Counted from the stretch's first letter, positions 15,599 through 24,004 are shown. The stretch is DNA of 30,833 nucleotides from CAYXVB01 sp964467785 (GCA_964467785.1 CAYXVB010000026.1:1-30833); one strand, 5' to 3'. Notes: a model not told the origin generated them from the sequence alone. Numbers and translations are program-made.

Positions 15599-16392
15599 GG
15601 GCGGGCAAGGGCTGGTCCGCGCTCCGCTGGGTGGCGGTGCTCGCTGCGTTCGGATTGCTCTATGTTCCCTTACTGGTTGTCGTGGCGCGCTCGTTCCAAG
15701 CCGGGCTCAACGGGGGCGGGGAGTGGACGCTCCGCTGGTACCGGCAGGTCTTCGATAACGACGAAGTCATGGGCGCGCTCCGCACGAGCCTGGTGATCGC
15801 CGGCGCCACCACCGCGCTCACCACGTTGATCGGCACGGCGGGCGCGCTCGGGCTCTCTCGCCTGAGTTTTCGCGGTCGTTCGTTGCTGAACGCCCTGACC
15901 TATCTCTGCCTGGTGATGCCGGAAATCGTGCTCGGCCTCTCGCTCTTGCTCTGGTTCGTCATCCTCGGAGTCACGCTGGGCACGGTGTCCGTCGTGCTCG
16001 CGCACGTCACCTACAGCCTCTCGTACGTGATCATCACGGTCGGAGCCCGGCTCGAATCGATGGACCGCTCACTCGAGGAAGCGGCCCGCGACCTTGGCGC
16101 CACTCCTTGGATGACTTTCTGGAAAGTGACCTTCCCGCTCTTGCGACCCGCGATCCTTTCGGGCGCGCTGGTCTCTTTTACTCTGTCCTTTGACGATTTC
16201 CTCGTCGCGTATTTTACCACGGGGCCGGGCGCGGACACCCTTCCGATCCGGATCTACACCATGGTGCGATTCGGGATGTCCCCGGAGATCCACGCGCTCT
16301 CGACCCTGATCCTCGTGGTCACGCTGGTTTGCGTCAGCTTCGGAATCGGTGGAGCGCAGGCGCTGCGCAGTGGTCGAAAGGCCAGGAACTGA
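15595..16392 (+). CDS. potC: Spermidine/putrescine-type ABC permease PotC-like
   Basis: The 265-residue protein starts at GTG 15595, again with a 4-bp overlap. It has six predicted helices, the EAA loop (LEEAARDLGATPWMTFWKVTFPLLRPAI) and the PotC-typical SFDDFLVAYFTTGPGADTLPIRIYTMVRFG segment. It completes an ATPase-permease-permease set. The periplasmic binding protein PotD, normally the fourth gene, is not found here; after the stop come only about 100 bp and then a convergent gene. Confidence 0.9.
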   Translation: MRAGKGWSALRWVAVLAAFGLLYVPLLVVVARSFQAGLNGGGEWTLRWYRQVFDNDEVMGALRTSLVIAGATTALTTLIGTAGALGLSRLSFRGRSLLNALTYLCLVMPEIVLGLSLLLWFVILGVTLGTVSVVLAHVTYSLSYVIITVGARLESMDRSLEEAARDLGATPWMTFWKVTFPLLRPAILSGALVSFTLSFDDFLVAYFTTGPGADTLPIRIYTMVRFGMSPEIHALSTLILVVTLVCVSFGIGGAQALRSGRKARN

Positions 16393-16492
16393 TCCCGAAG
16401 TAATACTCGTCAGAAGCCAGGATGGCGATAGGGCGCGTTTTGCCCGCCCAATGGATGTGCCGTCCCGACACCTGTCTCCTCAAGATGCGGTC

Positions 16493-18100
16493 TTACATCC
16501 GAAATACGCCGAACTTAGTCTCCGGGATTGGCGCGTTGTACGCGGCCGATAGTGCGAGCGCCATCGTCTCGCGCGTCTTCCAAGGGACGAGAATGCCGTC
16601 ATCCCAGATGCGGGCGGTCGAGAAATAAGGGTTGCCCTCGCGCTCGTACTGTTCGCGGATGGGCTTTTGGATGCGCTCGATCTCTTCGTCGGTGAGCTTG
16701 CGGCCCTGCGCCTCGAGCTGCTCGATCTTGACCTGCGAGAGGACGCCACCGGCCTGCTCTCCGCCCATGACGGAGATTCGCGAGTTGGGCCACATCCACA
16801 TCATGCGGGGCTGGTAGGCGCGGCCGCACATGCCGTAGTTGCCCGCGCCATAGGAGCCGCCGACCACGACCGTGAACTTGGGGACTTGGGCGTTGGAGAC
16901 GGCGGTCACCATCTTGGCTCCGTCCTTGGCGATGCCGCCGGATTCGTACTTTCGCCCGACCATGAAGCCGGTGATGTTTTGTAGGAAAAGCAGCGGGATC
17001 TTGCGCTGGGAGCAGAGCTCGATGAAGTGCGCGACCTTGAGCGCGCTTTCACTGAACAGGATGCCGTTGTTGCCGATGATTCCGACAGGGTAGCCCCAGA
17101 TGTGCCCAAAGCCCGTGACCACCGTCGTGCCGTAAAGCGGCTTGAACTCGTGGAAGCGCGAGCCGTCCACGGTGCGCGCGATGATCTCGCGGATGTCGAA
17201 GGGCTTGCGCAGATCGGTCGGCAGGATTCCGGCGATCTCCGCGGGATCGTACAGAGGATCCTCGGGGGTCTGGCGCGCGCACTCGGTGGGGGATTTGCGG
17301 TTGAGGTTGGCCAGGATGTCACGCGCGATCATGAGCGCGTGCTCGTCGTTTTCCGCGAGGTGGTCGGTCACGCCCGAGGTGCGAGAGTGGACATCGCCGC
17401 CGCCAAGCTCTTCCGCGGTGACGATCTCGCCGGTCGCCGCTTTGACGAGCGGGGGGCCGCCGAGGAAGATCGTGCCCTGGTTCCTGACGATGATGGTCTC
17501 ATCGCTCATCGCCGGGACGTAGGCGCCGCCGGCGGTGCAGGAGCCCATGACCACCGCGATCTGCGGAATCCCCAGCGCGGACATCTGCGCCTGATTATAA
17601 AAGATGCGGCCGAAGTGATCGCGGTCGGGAAAGACTTCCGCCTGCATCGGCAGGAACGCGCCGCCCGAGTCGACGAGGTAGACGCAGGGAAGTAGGTTTT
17701 CGCGGGCGATCTCCTGGGCTCGGAGGTGCTTTTTCACGGTCATTGGGAAGTAAGTTCCGCCTTTGACGGTGGCATCGTTGGCGACGATCACGACTTCGCG
17801 GCCGTGTACCACGCCGATCCCGGTGACCACGCCGGCACCTGGCGCGGCTCCTTCGTACATATCCCATGCTGCAAGTGCGGAAAACTCGAGGAACGCCGTG
17901 CCCGGGTCAATCAACTTGGCGATCCGGGTTCGGACAAAAAGTTTGCCGCGTTTCTCGTGCTTTGCGCGAGCTTCGGCCCCTCCGCCTTGACGGACCTGGC
18001 CGAGGCGCACCTCCAGCTCTTCTGCGAGTTTGCGGTGATGCGCAGCGTTGGCGCGGAATTCGTCGGAGTTGACCTGGACATGAGATCTCAAAATGGCCAT
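16493..18100 (-). CDS. liuB: Methylcrotonyl-CoA carboxylase carboxyltransferase (beta) subunit
   Basis: The 535-residue protein is the carboxyltransferase half of 3-methylcrotonyl-CoA carboxylase in leucine breakdown. It shows the acyl-CoA carboxyltransferase N-domain (KLFVRTRIAKLIDPGTAFLE, VIVANDATVKGGTYFPMTVKKHLRAQEIA), the VYLVDSGGAFLPMQ and GSCTAGGAYVPAMSDE blocks, and the C-domain (PLYGTTVVTGFGHIWGYPVGIIGNNG, NITGFMVGRKYE, GSYGAGNYGMCGRAYQPRMMWMWP). These are close to LiuB/MccB rather than propionyl-CoA carboxylase. GGAGGA lies immediately before ATG, so an in-frame TTG at codon 4 is an alternative start. It is transcribed divergently from the rest of the pathway. Confidence 0.93.
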   Translation of the reverse strand: MAILRSHVQVNSDEFRANAAHHRKLAEELEVRLGQVRQGGGAEARAKHEKRGKLFVRTRIAKLIDPGTAFLEFSALAAWDMYEGAAPGAGVVTGIGVVHGREVVIVANDATVKGGTYFPMTVKKHLRAQEIARENLLPCVYLVDSGGAFLPMQAEVFPDRDHFGRIFYNQAQMSALGIPQIAVVMGSCTAGGAYVPAMSDETIIVRNQGTIFLGGPPLVKAATGEIVTAEELGGGDVHSRTSGVTDHLAENDEHALMIARDILANLNRKSPTECARQTPEDPLYDPAEIAGILPTDLRKPFDIREIIARTVDGSRFHEFKPLYGTTVVTGFGHIWGYPVGIIGNNGILFSESALKVAHFIELCSQRKIPLLFLQNITGFMVGRKYESGGIAKDGAKMVTAVSNAQVPKFTVVVGGSYGAGNYGMCGRAYQPRMMWMWPNSRISVMGGEQAGGVLSQVKIEQLEAQGRKLTDEEIERIQKPIREQYEREGNPYFSTARIWDDGILVPWKTRETMALALSAAYNAPIPETKFGVFRM

Positions 18101-18195
18101 TCCTCCGGTTTACCCGCTTTCGAGGACAATGCAAGAGCTGGCTGCCCTTCAGCCCATTGCAAGCCATGGGTATCCCTGTTAACTCCATAAACAAG

Positions 18196-19023
18196 ATGAA
18201 TCCCGGGAACGACACGAACTATAAAACGCTTTTGGTGAATCTGGACTCTCGCGGGGTGCTGACGGTCTCGCTCAATCGTCCGGACGTGCGCAACGCATTC
18301 AACGAGGTCGTGATCGACGAGCTGGATCGAGTTTTCTCCAAGGAAGTGCTCGAGCCCGAAGTGCGCGTCGTCGTCCTCAAGGGCGAGGGCCCGGCCTTCT
18401 GCGCCGGGGGCGATCTCAATTGGATGAAAAAAGCGGTCGACTTCAGCTTCGAGGAAAATCTGCAGGACACCCGTCAGCTCGCGCGTATGTTTGCGCGGCT
18501 CAATGAGTGCCCCAAACCGGTGATCGGCGTCGTCCACGGCGCGGCAATCGGCGGCGGCGTCGGATTGGTCTCGATCTGCGACATCGTAGTCGCCCTGGAG
18601 CACACTCAGTTCAGCTTGAGCGAAGTGCGTCTCGGAATCGTGCCCGCCTGCATCGGTCCGTTCGTGGTGGCCAAGATCGGGGCGTCGCATGCGCGTGGTC
18701 TTTTTGTCAGCGCCGAGCGCTTCGGTCCTCATCATGCCCGCGAGATCGGCCTCGTCCATCGCGTAGCCCCGGATGAAACCGCGCTCCATGCCGCGGTCGA
18801 GTCGATCCTGTCCAACATCCTGCAGTGCGGTCCCAACGCGATGGCGGTGGCCAAACGATTGGTTCTGGACCTGACCTGGCCGGAGCGCCGCCATGGAATT
18901 CCCGATAGCCTGGATTATGTCGCCGAGACGCTGTCACGGCTGCGCATTTCCGACGAAGGGCAGGAGGGCGTGAAGGCGTTCCTCGAGAAGCGCAAACCCT
19001 CCTGGATCCGTGCGCAAGACTGA
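18196..19023 (+). CDS. liuC: Methylglutaconyl-CoA hydratase (enoyl-CoA hydratase family)
   Basis: From ATG 18196 the product is 275 residues, close to the family norm; in-frame ATG 18166 and TTG 18157 would only add a short non-conserved leader. Crotonase motifs are clear: RPDVRNAFNE, the oxyanion-hole segments FCAGGDLNWMK (about 68-78) and HGAAIGGGVGLVSICDIV, and the SEVRLGIVPACIGPFV stretch. CAGGDLNWM and the EVRLGIVPA...P pattern are typical of the methylglutaconyl-CoA hydratases in liu clusters. It hydrates methylglutaconyl-CoA to HMG-CoA, the step between the carboxylase and the lyase encoded beside it. No strong ribosome site is visible. Confidence 0.85.
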   Translation: MNPGNDTNYKTLLVNLDSRGVLTVSLNRPDVRNAFNEVVIDELDRVFSKEVLEPEVRVVVLKGEGPAFCAGGDLNWMKKAVDFSFEENLQDTRQLARMFARLNECPKPVIGVVHGAAIGGGVGLVSICDIVVALEHTQFSLSEVRLGIVPACIGPFVVAKIGASHARGLFVSAERFGPHHAREIGLVHRVAPDETALHAAVESILSNILQCGPNAMAVAKRLVLDLTWPERRHGIPDSLDYVAETLSRLRISDEGQEGVKAFLEKRKPSWIRAQD

Positions 19024-19059
19024 TCCCAGCTGTCGACGGAAAACTGATAGGATCCCATC

Positions 19060-20574
19060 ATGAGCTCTGTTCCCAAAGTTCTCGTCGCGAATCGTTCCGA
19101 GATCGCCTGCCGTATTTTCCAGACTTGCCGTGAAATGGGCCTTCGTACCGTCGCGATCTGCGCGCCCGGTGACGAAGAGGCCCGCCATGTCACGATGGCA
19201 GACGAAGTCCAGGAGGTCACCGGCTACCTCGACATCGACTCCGTGGTCCGGACTGCGGTCCGTGCTGGCGCCTCGCTGATTCATCCTGGCTACGGATTTC
19301 TCTCCGAGCGCCCGGCCTTTGTCCGCGCAGTCGAGAAGGCAGGCTTGAACTTCGTCGGGCCCCGAGCCGAGACGATGGACTTGATGGGCGGAAAGATTCC
19401 CGCCAAGGAGCTGGCTATCCGCGAGGGCGTTCCGACCTTGCCTTGGGCGCGCGTCGCCCGCGGCGAAGATATCCGCGCGGCCGCCGAGAAGGTCGGTTTC
19501 CCGCTTTTGCTCAAAGCGTCGGCGGGCGGTGGCGGCAAGGGAATGCGCCGAGTGGATCGCGTCGAGGATCTCGAAGCGGCCGCCGAAAGCGCTTCGGCCG
19601 AGGCGCTGAGCGCGTTCGGCGACGGCACGCTCTTCCTGGAGCGATTGGTCGACAGGCCCCGTCACATCGAGGTCCAGGTCTTTGGCGACGGCCACGGCCG
19701 TGGCGTGCACTTGCATGACCGTGAATGCTCTCTCCAGCGCCGCCATCAGAAGGTCTGGGAAGAGGCCACCGCGCCCCACCTTTCGGCGCATACCCGCGAA
19801 GGTCTCTACGAAGCCGCGATGAGGCTCGTGCGCGCGGTCAAGTACCGCAGCGCCGGCACCATTGAGTTTTTGGTCGACGAGGCGGGCGGTTTCTACTTCC
19901 TCGAGATGAATACTCGACTCCAGGTCGAGCATCCGGTCACCGAGCTGGTCACCGGCCTGGACTTGGTGTGGGCGCAGCTTGCCCAGGCGCAAGCCCCGGA
20001 CGTGACGCTCCTGATGGATACTCCCGCGGCGCGCGGTCACGCGATCGAAGTCCGCCTTTATGCCGAGGACCCGGCGCAGGGGTTCATCCCCACTCCCGGC
20101 CGCGTCGAAAAGCTGCGTTGGCCCACCGGCCCCGGCATCCGCGTGGATAGCGGGATCGAAGAAGGCCAGAGTGTGGGCACTTCGTTCGATTCCATGGTGG
20201 GCAAGCTGATCGTCTTCGCGCAAAGCCGCGATCACGCGCTCGCGCGGATGCGCTACGCTCTCGACGAGACAGTGATTCTCGGCCTCGGCACGAACCAGTC
20301 CTACCTGCGGGCCCTTGCGGATCATCCCGCCGTCAAAGAAGGCCGCGTGCACACGGGCTTCCTGGGGACGGAATTCGCTTCGTTCGCTCCCGTGCTCTCG
20401 ACCGACGAATTGGCGCTCGTGGCCGCAGCCCGCTCCGCGGGACACGGCAAGTCCGTCGCCGGCGTCGCGATGGGCGGAGGCGCAGGGCTGGCATGCGGCG
20501 GCGGTGCGGGCGCGCCCGCGGTGGTCTCTCCCTGGACGGTGTTTGGCGGAGCCAATGGAGGGGTGAAGGGATGA
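19060..20574 (+). CDS. liuD: Biotin carboxylase subunit of methylcrotonyl-CoA carboxylase
   Basis: The 504-residue protein is a complete biotin carboxylase: N-domain KVLVANRSEIACRI, HPGYGFLSE (75-83), ATP-grasp glycine loop KASAGGGGKGM (152-162), EVQVFGD, HDRECSLQRRHQKVWEEATAP and FLEMNTRLQVEHPVTE (280-295). It then ends in a Gly/Ala-rich tail. The usual LiuD/MccA chain of about 650-670 residues continues into a linker and a biotin-carrier domain; here that part is a separate gene overlapping by 4 bp (ATGA). The tail residues (about 465-504) look like a decayed or low-complexity linker. It carboxylates the biotin of the next gene product using ATP and bicarbonate. Confidence 0.92.
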   Translation: MSSVPKVLVANRSEIACRIFQTCREMGLRTVAICAPGDEEARHVTMADEVQEVTGYLDIDSVVRTAVRAGASLIHPGYGFLSERPAFVRAVEKAGLNFVGPRAETMDLMGGKIPAKELAIREGVPTLPWARVARGEDIRAAAEKVGFPLLLKASAGGGGKGMRRVDRVEDLEAAAESASAEALSAFGDGTLFLERLVDRPRHIEVQVFGDGHGRGVHLHDRECSLQRRHQKVWEEATAPHLSAHTREGLYEAAMRLVRAVKYRSAGTIEFLVDEAGGFYFLEMNTRLQVEHPVTELVTGLDLVWAQLAQAQAPDVTLLMDTPAARGHAIEVRLYAEDPAQGFIPTPGRVEKLRWPTGPGIRVDSGIEEGQSVGTSFDSMVGKLIVFAQSRDHALARMRYALDETVILGLGTNQSYLRALADHPAVKEGRVHTGFLGTEFASFAPVLSTDELALVAAARSAGHGKSVAGVAMGGGAGLACGGGAGAPAVVSPWTVFGGANGGVKG

Positions 20575-21089
20575 GCGCACACGAAAAATTCCGAATTTCG
20601 GGCAAAAAACAAGAGTTCCCCTCGACAGGATTGCCGCGCGTGAAATGGACGGTGCGGCCCGGTGGTTGGCTGGTCGGCGAACGCGAAGATGGCTCTCGTG
20701 TGCGGATGATGTTGCACGAATCCCGCGGGCAACTGGGCGTTGCCATCGGAGGCCGGCTCTACCAGGGCCAGGTTGCGGCCGACGCTCATGGGGGGCATGG
20801 TGGCGCGGGTGGCGGGGATGCTGATTTGGTCGCGCAATTTCCAGGCAAAGTCCGAAAGATCCTGGTGGCGCCGGATGCGGAAGTGGCCGAAGGCATGCCT
20901 CTTTTGCTGGTCGAGGCCATGAAAATGGAATTCACGATCAAGGCGCCGTTCGCGGGCAAGGTATCCAAGATCCTGGTCAAGGAGGGGCAGCAGCTCTCCC
21001 CTGGCGATCGCTTCGTGGAGCTTGAGGAGCTTGCGGGCATCGCCGAGTCGGAAGAGTCGGCTGGGTCCAAAGGAAAGGGAAAGGCATGA
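20571..21089 (+). CDS. Biotin carboxyl carrier protein, split from the MCC alpha subunit
   Basis: ATG 20571 has GGAGGGG closely upstream and overlaps the preceding stop. The 172-residue protein has an N-terminal part (about 1-70) that resembles the linker between carboxylase and carrier in fused alpha subunits, then a His/Gly-rich hinge (HGGHGGAGGG). The biotinyl domain is at about 87-152: FPGKVRKILV, the biotinylation site VEAMKMEF with Lys118, and APFAGKVSKILVKEGQQLSPGDRFVELEE. It ends in a short Ser/Lys tail and overlaps the HMG-CoA lyase gene by 4 bp. It would carry the carboxyl group between the two catalytic subunits. Confidence 0.9.
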   Translation: MSAHEKFRISGKKQEFPSTGLPRVKWTVRPGGWLVGEREDGSRVRMMLHESRGQLGVAIGGRLYQGQVAADAHGGHGGAGGGDADLVAQFPGKVRKILVAPDAEVAEGMPLLLVEAMKMEFTIKAPFAGKVSKILVKEGQQLSPGDRFVELEELAGIAESEESAGSKGKGKA

Positions 21090-22000
21090 GCGCCTCCCAC
21101 TCCCGCATGGACGTCCGTGTTTTCGAAGTGGGTCCGCGCGACGGTTTCCAAAACGAACCCCTTCCGGTCACGCTGCCTGCGAAACTTGATTTTGTAGACG
21201 ATCTGATCCGGGCGGGGATCCGCGACGTGGAGCTGGGCGCCTGGGTCCGCTTCGATCGAGTTCCCAAAATGTCGGACACTCCGGCGATTTTCCGCGCGGT
21301 CCGTTCCGGCAAGCTGGATCTGGGCCGGGCCCGTGCCTGGTCCCTGGTACCCAATCTCAAGGGGTTGGAGCTGGCGCGCGCGGCTGGCGTAAAGAATATC
21401 GCGGTTTTCACAGCCGCGACGAGCAAGTTCACCGAGCGCAACATCGGGATGAGCGTTGAGCGCTCACTCGCGGTCTATCGCGAGGTCATCGCCGAGGCAA
21501 ATCGTTACGGCATGCGCGTGCGCGGTTACGTTTCAACGGCCTTTGGCTGTCCTTTCGAAGGAAAGGTCGCGCCCAAGCGCGCCCTGAAGGTGATCGAAAA
21601 GCTGGCATCCTTTGGCGTGGAGCAAGTCTCCATCGGCGACACGATCGGCGTGGCGACTCCCAACCAAGTGGATTCGGTCGTGGTCCCCGCGATGAAAGCA
21701 ATCGGTGCGGCCCATGTCGCGGTCCACTTCCATGACACTCGCGGCACGGCGCTGGCCAATACCCTGCGCTCGCTCGAAGTGGGCATACGCACGGTGGACG
21801 CCTCCGCGGGGGGTCTGGGCGGCTGCCCATTCGCACCTTCGGCCACGGGTAATCTTGCCACCGAGGACCTGATTTACATGCTCGACGGAATGGGCATAAA
21901 GACTGGCATCGATCTCGAGGCACTCTGTTTAGCTAGCCTCCGCCTCGCTCGGCGGATGAGACGGCCTCTGACGAGCCGTTATCTCCAGGCATTTAAGTAG
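21086..22000 (+). CDS. liuE: Hydroxymethylglutaryl-CoA lyase
   Basis: The 304-residue TIM-barrel lyase has the metal- and substrate-binding motif EVGPRDGFQNE (R18, D19), GDTIGVATP, the metal-binding HFHDTRG and the active-site loop GGLGGCPFAPSATGNLATEDL with C247. It cleaves HMG-CoA to acetyl-CoA and acetoacetate, the final step of leucine catabolism, and is the last gene of the forward cluster. Two substitutions relative to common family members are visible: LGAWVRFDRVPKM where many have an SFVSPK-type segment, and TAATSKFTERNI in place of FxxASExFxxkNI. Its TAG stop lies exactly at the outer end of an inverted repeat (21998-22000). Confidence 0.9.
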   Translation: MSASHSRMDVRVFEVGPRDGFQNEPLPVTLPAKLDFVDDLIRAGIRDVELGAWVRFDRVPKMSDTPAIFRAVRSGKLDLGRARAWSLVPNLKGLELARAAGVKNIAVFTAATSKFTERNIGMSVERSLAVYREVIAEANRYGMRVRGYVSTAFGCPFEGKVAPKRALKVIEKLASFGVEQVSIGDTIGVATPNQVDSVVVPAMKAIGAAHVAVHFHDTRGTALANTLRSLEVGIRTVDASAGGLGGCPFAPSATGNLATEDLIYMLDGMGIKTGIDLEALCLASLRLARRMRRPLTSRYLQAFK

Positions 22001-22024
22001 GTATCCGCTTCCTTTTTGATGCAC
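21998..22024 (+). repeat. Left 27-bp inverted repeat
   Basis: It begins TAGGTATCCGCTTCC and ends TTTTTGATGCAC, and is the exact reverse complement of 22880-22906. Matching stops at both ends. It includes the stop codon of the HMG-CoA lyase gene. Confidence 0.95.
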
Positions 22025-22101
22025 ACTGCGTCACCGAGGCCTTGGAACTGCCTTGGGGCGTTGTGATTTCGATCCTTCCACCCCCGAGCTCGACACGAGG
22101 G

Positions 22102-22776
22102 TCACCCACATTCAATCCATTCATGGGGTTCATTCGGTGCTGGCCAGTTTTTGGCCCCCTTGGAGTCGCGCGGAAACTCAAATCTGAGCCTTCTGAGTGC
22201 TTTGCGGATTCGCTCTTCGGTTTCGGAGTGGCTGGGACGATTGAGCCACGGCACATCGGTCAGCTGGCGGACGAGGCTTGGGGAGGTTTGATCCAGTTCG
22301 TAGGGCAGATGTAGCGGAAATCCAAGGCGCTGCATGCCCAGTAGCCCGGGCAGGGTGCTAAAGCGATAATCTTCGGCGGATTGAGTTAATTGGGCGCGCA
22401 CCGGATTCCTGTAGAGATATTTGTAGGCGTGAAAAAAGTAGCTTCGGGAGTCGATGAGTGACCAGTGATAGCGGCTGCCGAAAATCCGGCCACTCTGTCC
22501 GGATTTCAGATTTACATCTTTGGTGAGGGAGCGGACAAAATGCATCATCACTTTGCCCAGGTCTTCCGAAGGTGTGGTGATCAACAGGTGAAAGTGGTTG
22601 GGCATCAGCACAAAAGCGTGAATGCGTGCCTGGAAAAGATAGGTGATTTCATACAGTCGGTTTTCGCAAATCCGCCAAACGTCCTCCGTGGGGAGTCGGA
22701 ATGGCTCGCGATTATTGCAGCGGTTGGTGACGTGATAGGGCAGGAGTTCGCTTCGAATCAGAGATTTTCTTGGCAT
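22102..22776 (-). CDS. REP-associated tyrosine transposase (Y1/RAYT family)
   Basis: The 224-residue protein has the Y1 transposase core: an early strand LLPYHVTNRCNNREPF, the metal-binding HUH motif in LMPNHFHLLI (H61, H63) and the nucleophile region AYKYLYRNPVRA (tyrosines 119-123). The C-terminal part (LLGMQRLGFPLHLPYELDQT) is typical of the stand-alone RAYT branch rather than IS200 insertion sequences. Such single-copy proteins nick single-stranded DNA hairpins. No conventional ribosome site precedes the ATG. A 17-bp near-palindrome (GAGTTCAAATTGAGCTC, 22815-22831) lies about 40 bp upstream of its start and could be an operator or a substrate hairpin. Confidence 0.88.
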   Translation of the reverse strand: MPRKSLIRSELLPYHVTNRCNNREPFRLPTEDVWRICENRLYEITYLFQARIHAFVLMPNHFHLLITTPSEDLGKVMMHFVRSLTKDVNLKSGQSGRIFGSRYHWSLIDSRSYFFHAYKYLYRNPVRAQLTQSAEDYRFSTLPGLLGMQRLGFPLHLPYELDQTSPSLVRQLTDVPWLNRPSHSETEERIRKALRRLRFEFPRDSKGAKNWPAPNEPHEWIECG

Positions 22777-22879
22777 CGTGGCGTCGTCTAGTGCGTGCCA
22801 TGTGCCAATGCGGTGAGTTCAAATTGAGCTCATCTTGATTACTTCCCGGGCCACCTCGTTGGAGCCGAAATGATGCGGC

Positions 22880-22906
22880 GTGCATCAAAAAGGAAGCGGA
22901 TACCTA
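22880..22906 (-). repeat. Right 27-bp inverted repeat
   Basis: This is the exact reverse complement of 21998-22024. It includes, on the minus strand, the stop codon of the zinc-ribbon gene that follows. Confidence 0.95.
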
Positions 22907-23458
22907 TTTTCTCTTCCTGGAAGACGGTCGAAGCGTTTTTCCGGAGTCCGAATGCCAGATCACGCGCAAGTAGGGTTCTTCGGTGGAATGGCGATATTCG
23001 ACCTTGCCTTTGAAGGAGCGCCCCAAAGTTCGCCCGATTTGGCGCGCTAGCTCCGGAAGCGTCACATAATATTTGGTGACGTTCCTGTAGGTTCGTGACC
23101 AGAGAATCCGCTCCTGATCGTTGCGCGAGCGAAGGATCTTTTCGGTGTTGAGAATCGTCTCGGCGACCAGAGGCGCCTTGTCCTTCCAGGCTTCGCCATG
23201 GATTTCCACGACGCCCATCGCGTAATGGTCCTTGAACTTCCGGCACGCCGGACATTCCTGCTTGGCGGGGGCACGGAAGTTCCGGGGGAGCCGCTTGCGG
23301 GCATCCTCGAGTGCATACCACCTGCCTCGGACACAGATGCCTAGGCAGATCGGGCACTGCGGGTTGCCTTCCGGCTTGCTGTCCGTCCGGTAGGGGTCAT
23401 GCCGATGTGGCTCGATCAACTGTCTTTGGATAATTCTGCGTATGGGTAGGCCGGCCAT
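22904..23458 (-). CDS. BCAM0308-family zinc-ribbon protein of unknown function
   Basis: From ATG 23458 the product is 184 residues; the longer frame upstream is only antisense to the dksA-like gene. It matches the pattern I know for BCAM0308-like proteins: HDPYR near the N-terminus, CPICLGICVRGRW (C35, C38), ECPACRKFKDHYAMGVVEIHG (C69, C72), then LVAETILNTEK and a C-terminal half with VTLPELARQIGRTLGRSFKGKVEYRHSTEEPYLRVIW. Two CxxC pairs suggest a zinc ribbon; the later part may bind RNA or ribosomes, but no function is established. The basic end (RPSSRKRK) abuts the inverted repeat. No strong ribosome site is seen, so the start is uncertain. Confidence 0.72.
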   Translation of the reverse strand: MAGLPIRRIIQRQLIEPHRHDPYRTDSKPEGNPQCPICLGICVRGRWYALEDARKRLPRNFRAPAKQECPACRKFKDHYAMGVVEIHGEAWKDKAPLVAETILNTEKILRSRNDQERILWSRTYRNVTKYYVTLPELARQIGRTLGRSFKGKVEYRHSTEEPYLRVIWHSDSGKTLRPSSRKRK

Positions 23459-23611
23459 CGTGCTGAAGAGAAAGCAATCACTGTTCCGCCGCGGATCGGG
23501 CCGAGCCGGGCAGGTGCGGCTCGCGTGCTCGAACGCCCAACCGCGCCCTCTTATATAAGATCGCCGTGGTATGGAATTCGCACTCACACCGCGCTGGGAG
23601 ATTGATACACC

Positions 23612-24004
23612 ATGGACACTGAAACCCTCCAGGAGATCAAGGAAGCGCTGTTGAGACGCTGGAACGCCGTCCGCAAGCAGACCCAGCGGGACAGCGAGGT
23701 CAGCAGCCTGGCAGTGGCCGAAGGCAGCGTGCCGCAGACCGAGATCATCGACATCGCGCAGACCCTTGAGCAGATCGGGCGCGACACGTCGCTCGCCGAG
23801 CAGGAGCGGAGGGAGCTTCATGCGATCGAACGGGCCCTGGCCAAGATGGCTTCAGGTAGTTTTGGTACATGCGAAGACTGCAACGAGGAGATCCCCGCCA
23901 AGCGGCTGGTCGTTCTTCCAGAAGCCCGGCTTTGCGCGAATTGCCAGGCCTACGAAGAAAAACAGACTTCGCGTCTGAGAGGTCAGAGAGTCTCCGCGAG
24001 GTGA
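23612..24004 (+). CDS. DksA/TraR-type zinc-finger protein
   Basis: The 130-residue protein has an N-terminal coiled-coil region (MDTETLQEIKEALLRRWNAVRKQ ... LAEQERRELHAIERALAKM) and the C-terminal DksA/TraR C4 zinc finger CEDCNEEIPAKRLVVLPEARLCANC (C87, C90, C108, C111). Members insert their coiled coil into the secondary channel of RNA polymerase; DksA needs acidic residues at the coiled-coil tip, and IIDIAQTLEQIGRD lies there. It is shorter than E. coli DksA and resembles the many small paralogues. It is divergent from the zinc-ribbon gene; the 150-bp gap contains TTATATAAG (about 23551-23559), a possible -10 region. Its exact role is not known. Confidence 0.85.
   Translation: MDTETLQEIKEALLRRWNAVRKQTQRDSEVSSLAVAEGSVPQTEIIDIAQTLEQIGRDTSLAEQERRELHAIERALAKMASGSFGTCEDCNEEIPAKRLVVLPEARLCANCQAYEEKQTSRLRGQRVSAR

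Larger units (their letters stand above)
21998..22906. mobile_element. RAYT-type transposase gene bounded by perfect 27-bp inverted repeats
   Basis: A 909-bp unit is bounded by identical inverted ends (21998-22024 and 22880-22906) and contains one gene, a Y1-family transposase. The ends can also be read as 25-bp repeats flanked by a TA dinucleotide on each side, as with elements that duplicate TA. The outer TAG of each end is the stop codon of the neighbouring convergent gene. Neither neighbour seems damaged. The Y1/RAYT family does not normally use long terminal inverted repeats, so the mechanism is unclear. Confidence 0.6.

Noticed and set aside
16393..16492. Bidirectional terminator between potC and the convergent carboxyltransferase gene
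   Set aside because: Only a short GGGC/GCCC stem is visible, with no T-tract on either side, so no terminator is called.
23459..23821. N-terminal extension of the zinc-ribbon gene by 121 codons
   Set aside because: The extension runs antisense through the start of the dksA-like gene and looks like shadow sequence; the family begins near the HDPYR motif.
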